NCBI RefSeq assembly: GCF_009909185.1
Contig: NZ_JAAAMV010000028.1
Location: 1 to 64,000 of the forward strand
Direction: 5' to 3'
Length of the DNA: 64,000 nt
From: Paenibacillus glycinis
GTDB lineage: Bacteria; Bacillota; Bacilli; Paenibacillales; Paenibacillaceae
A program made the translations under genes and the position numbers. Numbering within the stretch: position 1 is the first letter of the stretch; each line of letters opens with the position of its first letter. The notes beneath the pieces are model-generated. The model saw only the letters and a list, made by a program, of their open reading frames with translations. It searched no databases and had not been told where the DNA came from. Below are positions 32,949-42,342 of the stretch, one piece after another.

Positions 32949-33773
32949 CTAGTGCGCATCCTTGTCTTCGCCGCCCGTAAGCGACCCGAACTGCGTCATG
33001 TCGATCTCCGGGTAGGACAGCTTCAGCGAATCGAGCACGGATTCCACGATGCGGAGCACGAGGTAGTCCCGGAACCAGCGGTTGTTCGCGGGCACGACGT
33101 ACCACGGGTTGCGCTTGGTCGAGGTCGCCTTGAACGCGTGCTCGTAGGCCTTCGCGTACGCTTTCCAGTACCGGCGCTCCTCGAGGTCGTTGGGATCGAA
33201 TTTCCACAGCTTCTCGGGATTCTCCATCCGTTCCTTGATCTTGCCGAGCTGGAACTCCGGCGAGATGTGCAGGAAGATCTTGATGATCGTAATGCCGCCG
33301 TCGCTCAGCATTTTCTCGAAATTGACGATATGCTTCAGCCGTTTTTCGGCTTCCTTGCTATCGATCAGCTCGTGCACCCGCGTGATGAGCACGTCTTCGT
33401 AATACGACCGGTTGAACGCCGTGATTGCGCCTTTGGCCGGCGCGACCTTGTGCGTCCGCCACAGGAAATCATGCGCCGATTCGTCCGTCGTCGGCTTCTT
33501 GAAGCTCTCCGCCCGGAAGCCCTGCGGATTGAGGCCGGCGAGCACTTTTTTGATGACGCCGTCCTTGCCGCTGCAGTCCATCCCCTGAAATAAGATGAGC
33601 ACGCCGTCCGTCTTGCTCGCGAAGAGCTTCTCCTGGTGCTCCCGCAGCTTATCCAGGAGCTCCTCGAACTTGTCTTCGATCTCGTCCTTGTCGTCGATGC
33701 CTGCCGTATCCTCCGGATCGAAGTCCGCGAGGGACATGCTTCGTTTCTCGTTCAGCCGGTATTTCTCCAACAT
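32949..33773 (-). CDS. Polyphosphate kinase 2 family protein
   Basis: This 274-residue P-loop kinase of the PPK2 family transfers phosphate between polyphosphate and nucleotides. Walker A is FQGMDCSGKDGVIKKVL (about residues 63-79); the lid and Walker B regions include FNRSYYEDVLITRVH and IIKIFLHISPEFQ. The family also has WKFDPNDLEERRYW, NPWYVVPANNRWFRD and a C-terminal helix, all present. Whether it acts on AMP, ADP or both cannot be told. I preferred ATG 33773 (AAAGGAG 7 nt upstream) to ATG 33779, which is 1 nt from that site. Monocistronic. Confidence 0.93.
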   Translation of the reverse strand: MLEKYRLNEKRSMSLADFDPEDTAGIDDKDEIEDKFEELLDKLREHQEKLFASKTDGVLILFQGMDCSGKDGVIKKVLAGLNPQGFRAESFKKPTTDESAHDFLWRTHKVAPAKGAITAFNRSYYEDVLITRVHELIDSKEAEKRLKHIVNFEKMLSDGGITIIKIFLHISPEFQLGKIKERMENPEKLWKFDPNDLEERRYWKAYAKAYEHAFKATSTKRNPWYVVPANNRWFRDYLVLRIVESVLDSLKLSYPEIDMTQFGSLTGGEDKDAH

Positions 33774-33967
33774 GGGCATTCTCCTTTCGAGCTCGCAATG
33801 GAATAGCCTTCTCTAACCATCTAGCATCGCTTCCGAATCGCGCGATTATGCATGGCTCGTCCCTTGCGGGAACGTCGTCGAAATTCCGGCTCAACCGCGG
33901 ACGGACATGTTAAAATGGATTATACTAGAAAACGAATGCCCGCGCTCGCCGCGGAAGGAGGGAAGCC

Positions 33968-34537
33968 ATGACAACCGTACTGCTGCTTGTCCGGCATGCG
34001 GAATCCGACGTTCGTGCCGGATCCGACCGCGCGAGGGGATTGACCGCGAACGGACGCGCGGACGCGAGACGGCTGACGGAGCAGCTGCGGCAAACGCCGA
34101 TCGACGCCGTCGTATCCAGTCCCTACGCGCGGGCGGTGCTGACGGTGCAGGGGATCGCCGACGAGCGCGGCCTGCCGGTGCTTCCCGTCGAGGATTTGCG
34201 GGAAAGGCGGCTGCACGGAACGGACAGACTCCTGCCGCGGGCCGCTTTTCTGGAGGCGGTGGAGCGCTCGTTCGCCGATCCGGACGCATCGCTTCCGGGC
34301 GGCGAGTCGTATCGCGAGGCGCAGCGAAGAGGCGCCCAAGCCGTGCGCGGGCTGCTCGACCGGTTCGCCGGCAAAACGGTCGCCGTCGGCACGCACGGCA
34401 ATCTGTTGAGCATGATTTTGCAGGCATGGGACGCGCGTTACGATTATGCATTTTGGCAAAGCCTGACGATGCCGGACGTTTATCGCGCGGAATTCAAGGC
34501 TGACAGCCTTCTGGGAGTGGAACGACTGTGGACGTGA
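33968..34537 (+). CDS. Histidine phosphatase family protein
   Basis: This 189-residue protein of the phosphoglycerate-mutase-like branch has the catalytic LVRHAES (His10), Arg in SSPYARAVLTVQ, a proton-donor acid near DLRERRLHG, and the second His in VGTHGNL. The substrate is unknown; small members include broad phosphatases and CobC-like enzymes. AAGGAGGG lies 6 nt before ATG, and TATACT at 33921-33926 is a possible -10. The stop overlaps the next start, so it is coupled to the GNAT gene. Confidence 0.92.
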   Translation: MTTVLLLVRHAESDVRAGSDRARGLTANGRADARRLTEQLRQTPIDAVVSSPYARAVLTVQGIADERGLPVLPVEDLRERRLHGTDRLLPRAAFLEAVERSFADPDASLPGGESYREAQRRGAQAVRGLLDRFAGKTVAVGTHGNLLSMILQAWDARYDYAFWQSLTMPDVYRAEFKADSLLGVERLWT

Positions 34538-34947
34538 CGTACCGCGAGATGACGATGGATGATTACGCGGCCTGCTATTCGCTCTGGGCGTCGACGGAAG
34601 GCATGGTGCTGAGCGATTCGGATTCCCGGGAGGAGATCGCGCGCTACCTTGCGCGCAATCCCGGGTGCAGCTTCGTATGCGCGAGAGGCGACGAGCTGCT
34701 CGGCACTTTGCTCGCCGGCCACGACGGCAGACGGGGATTTCTGTACCACGTGGCCGTCGCGACGGACCGGCGCGGACAAGGTATCGGCGGCGAGCTCGTG
34801 AAGCGCGGCCTGGCGAAGCTCCGCGCGGAGGGCATCGCGAAATGCCATCTGTTCGTGCTGGCCGGCAACGAGCTCGGCCGGGGATTCTGGTCCCGTTCGG
34901 GCTGGGAGGAGCGGAACGGGATTTTGTTGTTTTCGTCGGATACCTAG
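34528..34947 (+). CDS. GNAT family N-acetyltransferase
   Basis: This 139-residue acetyltransferase has the acetyl-CoA-binding motif VATDRRGQGIGGELVKRGL (about residues 75-93) preceded by the beta-strand GFLYHVAV and followed by HLFVLAGNELGRGFW. The GTG start at 34528 follows GGGAGTGG and overlaps the previous stop by 10 nt. The substrate is unknown; RimI-like or small-molecule acetylation are both possible. It is the second gene of a two-gene operon. Confidence 0.92.
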   Translation: MDVTYREMTMDDYAACYSLWASTEGMVLSDSDSREEIARYLARNPGCSFVCARGDELLGTLLAGHDGRRGFLYHVAVATDRRGQGIGGELVKRGLAKLRAEGIAKCHLFVLAGNELGRGFWSRSGWEERNGILLFSSDT

Positions 34948-35026
34948 ACGGCGGCGAAAGGTGTAGGATAGGAAGGTAACGGTTTGCGCAAGAGAGGGAC
35001 AACCAACGTCGAGGAGGATGAAGAAG

Positions 35027-35338
35027 ATGGAACAAACAAGCATTCAGCATATGGTGATTTTCAATTTGAAGCACGAGGCGGGGTCGGAAGCGGCGGAGAA
35101 ATTCCTGCAGGACGGCAAGCGCGCGCTCACTTCGATTCCGGTCGTGAAAAACTTCAGCGTATTCAAACAAGTCAGCCCGAAGAACGACTACGACTACGGG
35201 TTCTCGATGATTTTCGATAACCAAGCGGATTACGAGACCTACAACGCGCATCCCCTGCACGTCGATTTCGTGGAGACTCGCTGGGTGCCGGAAGTATCGC
35301 GGTTCCTGGAGATCGATTTCCAGCTTCACGGCGCGTAA
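35027..35338 (+). CDS. Dabb family (stress-responsive A/B barrel) protein
   Basis: This 103-residue ferredoxin-like alpha+beta barrel protein has the family hallmarks: IQHMVIFNLK at the start, a central DYGFSMIFDNQADYETYNAH, then PLHVDFVETRWVPEV. Members dimerise and are linked to stress or to cyclase/monooxygenase-like chemistry; the function here is unknown. The ATG 35027 start has GAGGAGG 9 nt upstream; the ATG at 35018 directly abuts the site. Monocistronic or weakly linked to the GNAT gene. Confidence 0.88.
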   Translation: MEQTSIQHMVIFNLKHEAGSEAAEKFLQDGKRALTSIPVVKNFSVFKQVSPKNDYDYGFSMIFDNQADYETYNAHPLHVDFVETRWVPEVSRFLEIDFQLHGA

Positions 35339-35474
35339 AGAAAACGGAAAGCATCTGGTTTCCTAATTAACGTCTCGGCCATACGCGAACGGGCTGATTC
35401 GGGGTTAATTCGCGCCAGTGCGATGCGTGTCATGCTCTCCCTTATGAATTGACTTAGATAGCGGGTGAGATTCC

Positions 35475-35900
35475 ATGAAGATCGGAAGCATCAACCATCT
35501 GCTCTTCTCCGTCTCCGATTTGGAGCGCTCGATTTCCTTCTATCGGGACGTATTCGGCGCGAAGCTGCTGGTCAAAGGCCGGCAGACGGCGTATTTCGAT
35601 CTGAACGGGCTGTGGCTGGCGCTGAACGCGGAGCCGGATATCCCGCGCGGCGAGATCCGCGAATCGTATACCCATATCGCGTTTACGGTCGATGACGCGG
35701 AGTTCGACGAGGCGGCGGAACGGCTCAAGGCATATAATGCGCACATCCTTCCCGGCCGGGAACGGGACGAGCGGGACAAGCGATCCGTCTACTTCGCCGA
35801 TCCCGACGGGCATAAATTCGAGTTTCACACCGGCAGCCTGCAGGACCGGTTGTCCTACTATAAAGCCGTGAAGCCGCATATGCTCTTCTATGAGGAATGA
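35475..35900 (+). CDS. fosB: Metallothiol transferase FosB
   Basis: This 141-residue glyoxalase-fold enzyme adds a thiol (bacillithiol in Bacilli) to the oxirane of fosfomycin, inactivating it. Metal ligands are visible: His8 (SINHLLFS), His67 (SYTHIAF) and Glu116 (GHKFEFHTG). The C-terminal QDRLSYYKAVKPHMLFYE matches FosB closely. GGTGAG precedes ATG. B. subtilis fosB is controlled by an ECF sigma factor; I could not identify a convincing ECF promoter in 35339-35474. It is followed by a 57-residue membrane protein gene. Confidence 0.94.
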   Translation: MKIGSINHLLFSVSDLERSISFYRDVFGAKLLVKGRQTAYFDLNGLWLALNAEPDIPRGEIRESYTHIAFTVDDAEFDEAAERLKAYNAHILPGRERDERDKRSVYFADPDGHKFEFHTGSLQDRLSYYKAVKPHMLFYEE

Positions 35901-35944
35901 GGCAGCTTCGCAATCTCATTCCCGGAATGAGAGGAGCGGCCACC

Positions 35945-36118
35945 ATGCACATCGAAGAGGAGCGGACAGCGGATCCGGCTGTCCCGCGGACGCGAAGGAA
36001 GCCTTCCCTGGGCTTCGTCCTGCTGGCGATCGCCGTCGTCCTGGCCGTGATCGTCTCGAGCTTCGCGCTCGCGCATTTCTTGGTCGGCGAGGCGTTCCGC
36101 CGTCTGACCGGCGGTTGA
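35945..36118 (+). CDS. Small single-span membrane protein
   Basis: This 57-residue protein starts at ATG 35945, about 9 nt after GAGAGGAG. The N-terminal 20 residues are charged (MHIEEERTADPAVPRTRRKP), followed by one transmembrane helix (LGFVLLAIAVVLAVIVSSFA) and a short amphipathic tail. It lies 44 nt after fosB and before a terminator, so it probably shares that transcript. Function unknown. Confidence 0.7.
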   Translation: MHIEEERTADPAVPRTRRKPSLGFVLLAIAVVLAVIVSSFALAHFLVGEAFRRLTGG

Positions 36119-36142
36119 AGAGCCATACGTAAGCCACGCGCA

Positions 36143-36187
36143 AGGCCCCGACGTATCCGTTGTCAAAACGGGCGATGGGGTCTTTTT
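36143..36187 (+). terminator. Terminator of the fosB unit
   Basis: CCCCGACG...CCGT and ACGG...CGATGGGG arms form an interrupted stem followed by TCTTTTT. Confidence 0.78.
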
Positions 36188-36235
36188 CGCCGTGGCGCTT
36201 GAATCCTCGGAATCTTCGAAAATGTGCTGATATCG

Positions 36236-36290
36236 TTTACAAAACATCAAAATCTCTTTAACAATCTCGTCATAAAACTCCTATACGCTC
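36236..36290 (+). promoter_or_regulatory. Promoter with PhoP-box-like repeats, SLH gene
   Basis: TTTACA (36236-36241) and TTAACA (36258-36263) are 22 bp apart, two 11-bp periods, as in B. subtilis PhoP-binding regions (TT(A/C/T)ACA half-sites). Possible -10 elements are CATAAA near 36271 and TATACG at 36282-36287. Regulation by phosphate is an inference from the boxes alone. Confidence 0.35.
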
Positions 36291-36324
36291 AATGCGAGAT
36301 CATAGAATAGGAGTTGAAGATCAG

Positions 36325-39300
36325 TTGAAAACGAGAAACAAGCGTCTATTGTCCCTGTTGCTGTCCGCAGAGATCGTAGCGAGCACGTTCATCGTTGCAA
36401 TTCCAGCTTCCGCCGATGCGTCAGCGGTCGGTACGCCTTACGATGCGAACGGTGTTTATGATGTATCCGTGCCGCATGTGGTGATCAATCAGTATTATGG
36501 TTCGGGCACTTCGACGGGGGGCGCCGTCGATTACGGTTTTATCGAGCTCTATAATCCTACCGAGTCCGCCGTAGATCTTAGCACGTGGTCCATTCAATAT
36601 GCCGATCGCGGAGGGAATGCGACAGGAGCGTCGGGTCCATGGCAGAAGTTAGACCTGTCCGGCACGATTCCCGCGCATGGTTATTACCTGATTCGCGGCG
36701 AAGCATCGCCTACGACGGCCGCGGATATTAAACTCTACTTGCCGGACGAGGCAGACAAGGAATTTGCGAGCGCGCTTCAAAACAAGGGCATGAAGGTCGT
36801 GCTCATGAGCAATCAAACGACCCTGGACGTGGCGAATCCGTTCGCGCAATCGACAAAGCCCGCAGGTTACGTTGACATGCTTGGAACGGGGAGCAATGAC
36901 AAAACGACGGACATCGACGGTTACGAGAACGAATATCCCGCGGGACCGACCGTCGGAAGCGACACTGCCGGAACGACTGGCGGCACGTCCAAGAATATAT
37001 CGTTGCGCCGCGTGAATTACGCGGATTCGGACAACAACAAGAACGATTTCGTGCAAATTACGTATAGCAAGCTCGCGAGCAGCGACTTGCCGACTTATAG
37101 CCCTCGCAATAGTGAAGGCATAGCGGGAACGGCTACGCCTCCGCCGGCGGGTCCGGGGAATCCGGAGCCGGTGGACTTGGTTTTGACCGGTTACTTGCCC
37201 GATGCTACCGCATCGCGCCCATACTCGGCTAAGTTTGATGCTTCCGGCGGAACCGGACCTTATGTTTACAGCGCGACAGGGCTTCCGTCAGGCTTGAATA
37301 TCGACCCTTCGACGGGGCTGATTACCGGAACCGCCGCAGCGGCCTCGTTGAACGATGTCACCGTGACGGTCGCAGACAGCGCGACGCCGCCGAATTCGGT
37401 AAGCAAATCGGTTAACTTTGCGGTTAATCCCGTCTATCAAGACAAGATATCCATGAAAAAATTGGGATCCTTCATTGCCGGAACGCCGAATGAGGACGGC
37501 GGCGTGGCCGAGATCGTCAAATACAACCCGGAAAATCACAAATTTTATTCGGTCAACGGCTCCAGCGCGCCGGCCACGCTCGATATCGTAAGCTTGGATG
37601 ACGAGGGCAAGCCCGTCCAAGATACCGTTAAAAAAATCAACATCGAAGATGCGCTGGCCGAAGCCAACATCCCGGATTTTGCCTACGGCGACTTCACCAG
37701 CGTCGATATCGACACGCAGCACGACTTGGTTTATGCGGCGATTCAAGAAAGGACCTATTCGAACAACGGCGTGATCCTCGTATTCGACTACGATGGCAAT
37801 TACAAGTCGTACTACCAAGCCGGCGTTCAACCGGATATGGTGAAAGTCACGAAGGACGGACGCTACGTATTGACCGCCGATGAAGGCGAAGACAGACATG
37901 CGGGCATCGATCCGGAAGGAAGCGTGACGATCGTCGACACGCAGTCCGGTGAAGTGAAGCATGTGAAATTCGACAATCCGGAAGTCATCGCCGATAACGT
38001 GCACCTGCGCGGCACCGTCGACGAAGACGGCGTGATCACCGGACCTGCGGCTTCCAAGGAAGCGGCGATCTATGATCTCGAGCCGGAATACATCGCGCTG
38101 TCGGCCGATGAATCCAAAGCCTACGTGTCGCTGCAAGAAGGCAATGCGATCGGCACGATCGACATCGCCAACAAAACGGTCGAGTCGGTCAAAGGCTTGG
38201 GCTACAAGGATTTGAGCAAACCGGAAAATTCGCTGGACTTGGTGAAGGACGGTCTGATCCGTTTTGAAAACGTACCTTTCCAAGGCATGTTCATGCCGGA
38301 TGGCATCGACTCGTATACGGTTGGCGGCAAAACGTACTTATTCACCGCCAACGAAGGCGACGGTACGGAGTGGCCGGACGCCGAGGAACCGGGCGACGAG
38401 AACTGGCCGGGCAGAACGAACGTCACGACGATCGGCGACGTCAAGGGGAATCTGAATCCGGATTCCGAAGCCGCTATTTTCCTGGCGAATCGCACCGTCA
38501 ACGGAAAGACGCCTTACGACAAGGTGGAAGTGCCGAGCGATATGGGGCCGGACGGCATTTATTTATACGGCGGACGCTCTTTCTCCGTCTGGGATGCCGA
38601 TACGATGGCTCCAGTCTATGACAGTCAGAACGACTTCGAGAAAATAACGGCGCAGCGGCTGCCGCAATATTTCAACTCGGATCATAAGGAAATCGGTTTC
38701 GACGCAAGAAGCCAGAAAAAAGGACCGGAACCGGAATACGTGAAGGTAGGCCAAGTAGGCAGCAAAACTTTCGCTTTCGTCGGTCTTGAGCGGATCAGCG
38801 GCATTATGACGTACGACGTCACCGATCCGACGCACCCGGCTTTCGTGAATTACGTCAATACGCGGAATTTCGGCACGCCCGAGGATCCATCCAATCCTTT
38901 GCAAACCGATGCGGGACCGGAAGGCATCGACTTTATTCCGGCTGCGGACAGCCCGACCGGACTTCCGCTGATTCTTGTCGCAAACGAAGTGGGCGGTACG
39001 ATTTCCGTCATGGAAATGGGCTTTACCAAAGTGACGCTGGATCAAACGGCGCTTTCGTTCCAAACCGGAGACAATGCCAAGAAGCTGACGGCTACCGTGA
39101 CGCCTGCGGCTGACGGCGCGGCAACGGTGGCGTGGTCGTCCTCGAACACCGCGGTCGCAACGGTCGATGCGAACGGCAACGTAACGCCGGTCGGCGCAGG
39201 CACGGCCGTCATCACGGCGCTCAGCGCGGATGGATACGGCATGGCGGAAGCGGCAATAACGGTTACGACTCCGTCCGGCTCTGGCGGTGGCGGCGGCCCG

Positions 39301-40548
39301 ATCATCAACAACCCGGATAATTCCGATACGCCGACGGTAGACGGCTCCAAAGTCACGACCGAAGTCAAATCCGCGACGGACGCATCGGGCAACGCGACGG
39401 CCGCCATCACCGGCGAACAAGTCGATCAAGCCTTGTCCAAACTGAGCGCCGGTTCGGTTAACCGGATCGCGTTCAAAACGGTCGTCGACGCGAACGCGAA
39501 GCACGCGACGATCACCCTGCCGGCAGCGGCGGTCGATAAACTCGCGGGCAGCGCCGCGGAATCCGTGATCATCGATGCGGGCCTCGGACAAGTCTCCTTC
39601 GACCGGAAGGCATTGGCGGCGATCGCGAATGCGGCGACGACCGGAGACGTCAGCGTAACGGTAGCGAAGGCCGATCCTGCGAAGGCGGGCGAAGGTCTCT
39701 CCGCGCAAGCCCAAGCCGCCCTGAAGGAAGCGATCGGAACCCATCCGGCCTACGACTTCACGGTAACGGCGGACGGCAAGAAGGTATCCGATTTTGCGGG
39801 CGGCCTGGCAAGCATCAGCATTCCGTATACGCCGGCGGCGGGTGAAAACCCCAATGCGATCATCGCGTACTACATCGCGGATAACGGCGAGCTCGTGCTG
39901 GTGCCGCAAGCGAATTACGATGCGGCGACCGGTACGCTGAACTTCAAGGTCAAGCATTTCTCGCGCTATGCGGTAGCGTACAACGCCGTGAATTTCGGCG
40001 ATATCGCAGCCAGCTTCGCGAAAGACCACATCACGTACCTGTCGGCGAGAGAGATCATCAAAGGAACGAGCGCAACGAGCTTCAATCCGAAAGCAAACGT
40101 GACGAGAGCCGATTTCACGCTGATTCTGGCGCGCACGGCAGGCGTCGACCTGAGCACTTACAGCGGCAGCCAATTCAGCGACGTCAGCGCCGATGCGTAC
40201 TATGCGCAGTCCGTAGCATGGGCGGCATCGACCGGCATCACGAACGGCGTTACCGCAGGACAATTCAGCCCGAACGCGAACATCACGCGCGAGCAAATGG
40301 TGGCGATGATCGCGCGTTTTGCCGATAAGCTGAGCTTCAAGCTGCCGGCAACGGCGCCGAGCTTGCCGTTCGCGGATGCGTCCAGCATCTCGGCTTTCGC
40401 GCAGGATGCGGCGGCAGCCGTTCAACAAGCGGGCATCATCAACGGCAAGCCAAGCGGAAGCCAAACGGCGTTCGCGCCGAAGGACTTCGCTTCGCGCGAA
40501 GAGACGGCGAAAATGATCGCCGTGCTGTTCCAATTGATGGCGAAGTAA
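36325..40548 (+). CDS. SLH-anchored choice-of-anchor-I surface protein
   Basis: This 1407-residue exported protein begins at TTG 36325 (AGGAG 11 nt upstream), which places a normal signal peptide (KTRNKR then a hydrophobic core, cleavage after ASA near 33-36). Domains in order: lamin-tail-like (about 48-230, VVINQYYGSG, YGFIELYNPTESAVDLSTWS); a putative Ig domain (about 283-368, GLPSGLNIDPSTGLITG); and choice-of-anchor-I propeller-like (about 373-895, PDGIDSYTVGGKTYLFTANE, GPEGIDFIPAADSPTGLPLI). A BIG2-like Ig domain (about 900-982) and a Gly-rich linker follow, then three SLH domains (about 1220-1407). SLH domains bind pyruvylated wall polymers. An extracellular phosphatase-like role is often guessed for the core, but is not shown. 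Confidence 0.9.
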   Translation: MKTRNKRLLSLLLSAEIVASTFIVAIPASADASAVGTPYDANGVYDVSVPHVVINQYYGSGTSTGGAVDYGFIELYNPTESAVDLSTWSIQYADRGGNATGASGPWQKLDLSGTIPAHGYYLIRGEASPTTAADIKLYLPDEADKEFASALQNKGMKVVLMSNQTTLDVANPFAQSTKPAGYVDMLGTGSNDKTTDIDGYENEYPAGPTVGSDTAGTTGGTSKNISLRRVNYADSDNNKNDFVQITYSKLASSDLPTYSPRNSEGIAGTATPPPAGPGNPEPVDLVLTGYLPDATASRPYSAKFDASGGTGPYVYSATGLPSGLNIDPSTGLITGTAAAASLNDVTVTVADSATPPNSVSKSVNFAVNPVYQDKISMKKLGSFIAGTPNEDGGVAEIVKYNPENHKFYSVNGSSAPATLDIVSLDDEGKPVQDTVKKINIEDALAEANIPDFAYGDFTSVDIDTQHDLVYAAIQERTYSNNGVILVFDYDGNYKSYYQAGVQPDMVKVTKDGRYVLTADEGEDRHAGIDPEGSVTIVDTQSGEVKHVKFDNPEVIADNVHLRGTVDEDGVITGPAASKEAAIYDLEPEYIALSADESKAYVSLQEGNAIGTIDIANKTVESVKGLGYKDLSKPENSLDLVKDGLIRFENVPFQGMFMPDGIDSYTVGGKTYLFTANEGDGTEWPDAEEPGDENWPGRTNVTTIGDVKGNLNPDSEAAIFLANRTVNGKTPYDKVEVPSDMGPDGIYLYGGRSFSVWDADTMAPVYDSQNDFEKITAQRLPQYFNSDHKEIGFDARSQKKGPEPEYVKVGQVGSKTFAFVGLERISGIMTYDVTDPTHPAFVNYVNTRNFGTPEDPSNPLQTDAGPEGIDFIPAADSPTGLPLILVANEVGGTISVMEMGFTKVTLDQTALSFQTGDNAKKLTATVTPAADGAATVAWSSSNTAVATVDANGNVTPVGAGTAVITALSADGYGMAEAAITVTTPSGSGGGGGPIINNPDNSDTPTVDGSKVTTEVKSATDASGNATAAITGEQVDQALSKLSAGSVNRIAFKTVVDANAKHATITLPAAAVDKLAGSAAESVIIDAGLGQVSFDRKALAAIANAATTGDVSVTVAKADPAKAGEGLSAQAQAALKEAIGTHPAYDFTVTADGKKVSDFAGGLASISIPYTPAAGENPNAIIAYYIADNGELVLVPQANYDAATGTLNFKVKHFSRYAVAYNAVNFGDIAASFAKDHITYLSAREIIKGTSATSFNPKANVTRADFTLILARTAGVDLSTYSGSQFSDVSADAYYAQSVAWAASTGITNGVTAGQFSPNANITREQMVAMIARFADKLSFKLPATAPSLPFADASSISAFAQDAAAAVQQAGIINGKPSGSQTAFAPKDFASREETAKMIAVLFQLMAK

Positions 40549-40562
40549 TTGCATTGGTAGTG

Positions 40563-40608
40563 GCCAAATTAGCCCGGATCGCTCAGCGGTCCGGGCTGTT
40601 TGGTTTTT
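40563..40608 (+). terminator. Terminator after the SLH gene
   Basis: CCAAA-AGCCCGGA and TCCGGGCT-TTTGG arms enclose an 11-nt loop and are followed by TTTTT. Confidence 0.92.
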
Positions 40609-40865
40609 GCCGAGGGGGAAGAGCGCCTCGCTCAGCGGTTTGGCTGTTTTGCGTAAGGCGAGTGGGCGATCGCTTCGTTCAGCGGCTAAGCTTTTATGCT
40701 TACTACGAGAGAAAGCACCAGCATTGCTTCGGTTTTCGGTGAGACAGCGAAAATTCCGAGCAGAAGTGATCGACCCTTCGCAACGGGCGCATCAATTCAA
40801 AATGTCCCTTCCTCGCACATGGCCGGGAATTGACGGATCGAATTCCGATTACGCGTTATAAATTC

Positions 40866-41050
40866 TGCAAAAGTGCATCAATAATTGTCCCGGCAGCTAC
40901 GTGGAGCGAGTTTGATGCAAAAGTACATTAATTTATTGCATATCCGATGATTGCTCGGTAATAGCCGTAAAATTGCTGTAGAAAGGCATCAATATCTGAA
41001 TGGAGGACCATTCAGACAACATTTACTGCATAATTGCATCAAATTCACTT
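40866..41050. repeat. Degenerate ~50-58 bp intergenic repeats
   Basis: A core resembling TGCAAAAGTGCATCAATAAT recurs at 40866, 40916, 40974 and 41027. The first two copies share about 16 of 20 bases; the later ones are weaker. The wider gap 40609-41302 has no convincing gene on either strand: it is less GC-rich than the coding DNA, and the longest frames lack ribosome sites and domain similarity. Confidence 0.55.
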
Positions 41051-41302
41051 CCAATCTCGTGTTCGAGTGCTTGATGCCGTTCACAAACGAACGGCGGTAC
41101 CGGAGTACTCGTCCATATGCGGGGGAGCGAAACGGGATGTAGAAATTGGCGCAGGACGATTGCTTGGTATGCGTTCGCTTCGATCGTATCGGCAGACGAA
41201 TCTGGGGCTCGGTTACGAATGCTCCGGCGGGCACGTTCTGAACGTGGTATCGCCTTTAGTCGAGGAAGTGGGGAGTAGGGAATTTCTATCCGGACGAACG
41301 GC

Positions 41303-41333
41303 AAACGCCGGGCTTGTTACGCGCCCGGCGTTT
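41303..41333 (-). terminator. Hairpin spanning the etfA stop
   Basis: An 11-bp perfect stem AAACGCCGGGC / GCCCGGCGTTT has the etfA TAA stop in its loop region. The T-run after it on the minus strand is short, so termination strength is unsure. Confidence 0.6.
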
Positions 41334-42342
41334 CGAAAATGCGTTTGAACTGCGCCGTCAACAGCGGCACGACCTCGAACAAGTCCCCGACGATTCCGTA
41401 ATCGGCTATGCCGAAGATGGGGGCGTCGGGGTCTTTGTTGATCGCGACGATGACGCGGGACTGGCTCATGCCGGCCAAATGCTGGATCGCGCCGCTGATG
41501 CCGCAGGCAACGTAGAGCTTCGGCGTAACGGTCTTGCCGGTCTGCCCGATCTGCAGTGCGTAGTCGCAGTAGCCGGCATCGCATGCGCCGCGCGAGGCGC
41601 CGACCGCGCCGCCGAGGACTTCGGCCAGCGCGGCGAGCGGCGCGAAGCCTTCCGCGCTGCGCACGCCCCTGCCGCCGGCGACGATGATGTCCGCCTCGGC
41701 GAGATCGACCGTGCCGGCGGCTTTGCGGGCGATGCCGCGGACGACGGTCCAAAGCGGCGGCGCCGCATAAGGCAGCGCCGCGATCGCGCCCTCGCTGCCG
41801 GCCGCGACCGGCTCCGCGACGGGCAAATTATTGGGGCGCACCGTAACGACCTGCGGCGCGCCGGGCAGAAACCGCCGCTGCTCGAACGCCTTGCCGGCGT
41901 AGAGCGGGCGGGTGAACACCGCGGCCGCGCCGCCATCGTCCCCGAGGTCGATGGCGGTCACGTCCGCGACGTGGCCGCCGCCGGCCGCGGCGGCCACGCG
42001 GGGCGCGAGCTCGCGCCCCGCCGCGGTGTGGCCGAGCACGATCACGCTCGGCCGCGCCGCGGCAACGGCGGCGCCGATGGCGGCGGCGTACGCCTCCGGC
42101 GCAAAGCCGGCCAGGGCCGGGTCGTCCACGACATGGACGACCCCCGCCCCCCGGGCGGCGAGCTCCGCGGCGGCTTCCCGCAGCGCCGCCCCGGGCCCGC
42201 CGCCGACGACGACGGCGTGCACGGCGCCGCCGTCGCCGGCCAGCCGCCGCGCGGCGCCGAGCGCCTCCAGCGCCACGCGGCGCAGCTTGCCGTCCATGCA
42301 CTCGGCATACACGAGTGCCGTTCGATTCGCAGTATCGGTCAT
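41317..42342 (-). CDS. etfA: Electron transfer flavoprotein alpha subunit
   Basis: This 341-residue subunit binds FAD and, with EtfB, accepts electrons from acyl-CoA dehydrogenase. The C-terminal FAD domain is clear: ADIIVAGGRGVRSAEGF, GASRGACDAGY, IGQTGKTVTPKLYVACGISG, and AIQHLAGMSQSRVIVAINKD with APIFGIADYGIVGDL. The N-terminal half is Ala/Gly-rich. GAGGAGG lies 11 nt before ATG. It is downstream of etfB in the same direction with an unusually long 278-nt gap, and divergent from the fad genes that would supply its electrons. Confidence 0.95.
   Translation of the reverse strand: MTDTANRTALVYAECMDGKLRRVALEALGAARRLAGDGGAVHAVVVGGGPGAALREAAAELAARGAGVVHVVDDPALAGFAPEAYAAAIGAAVAAARPSVIVLGHTAAGRELAPRVAAAAGGGHVADVTAIDLGDDGGAAAVFTRPLYAGKAFEQRRFLPGAPQVVTVRPNNLPVAEPVAAGSEGAIAALPYAAPPLWTVVRGIARKAAGTVDLAEADIIVAGGRGVRSAEGFAPLAALAEVLGGAVGASRGACDAGYCDYALQIGQTGKTVTPKLYVACGISGAIQHLAGMSQSRVIVAINKDPDAPIFGIADYGIVGDLFEVVPLLTAQFKRIFETPGA

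Noticed and set aside
38563..40554. A 663-codon minus-strand frame opposite the SLH gene
   Set aside because: Arg/His/Val-rich composition typical of an antisense shadow; the + strand has three SLH domains.
40954..41348. Possible short genes in the 40.6-41.3 kb gap
   Set aside because: Candidate frames of 63-104 codons have no ribosome site, no hydrophobic or cysteine pattern, and pass through repeats.
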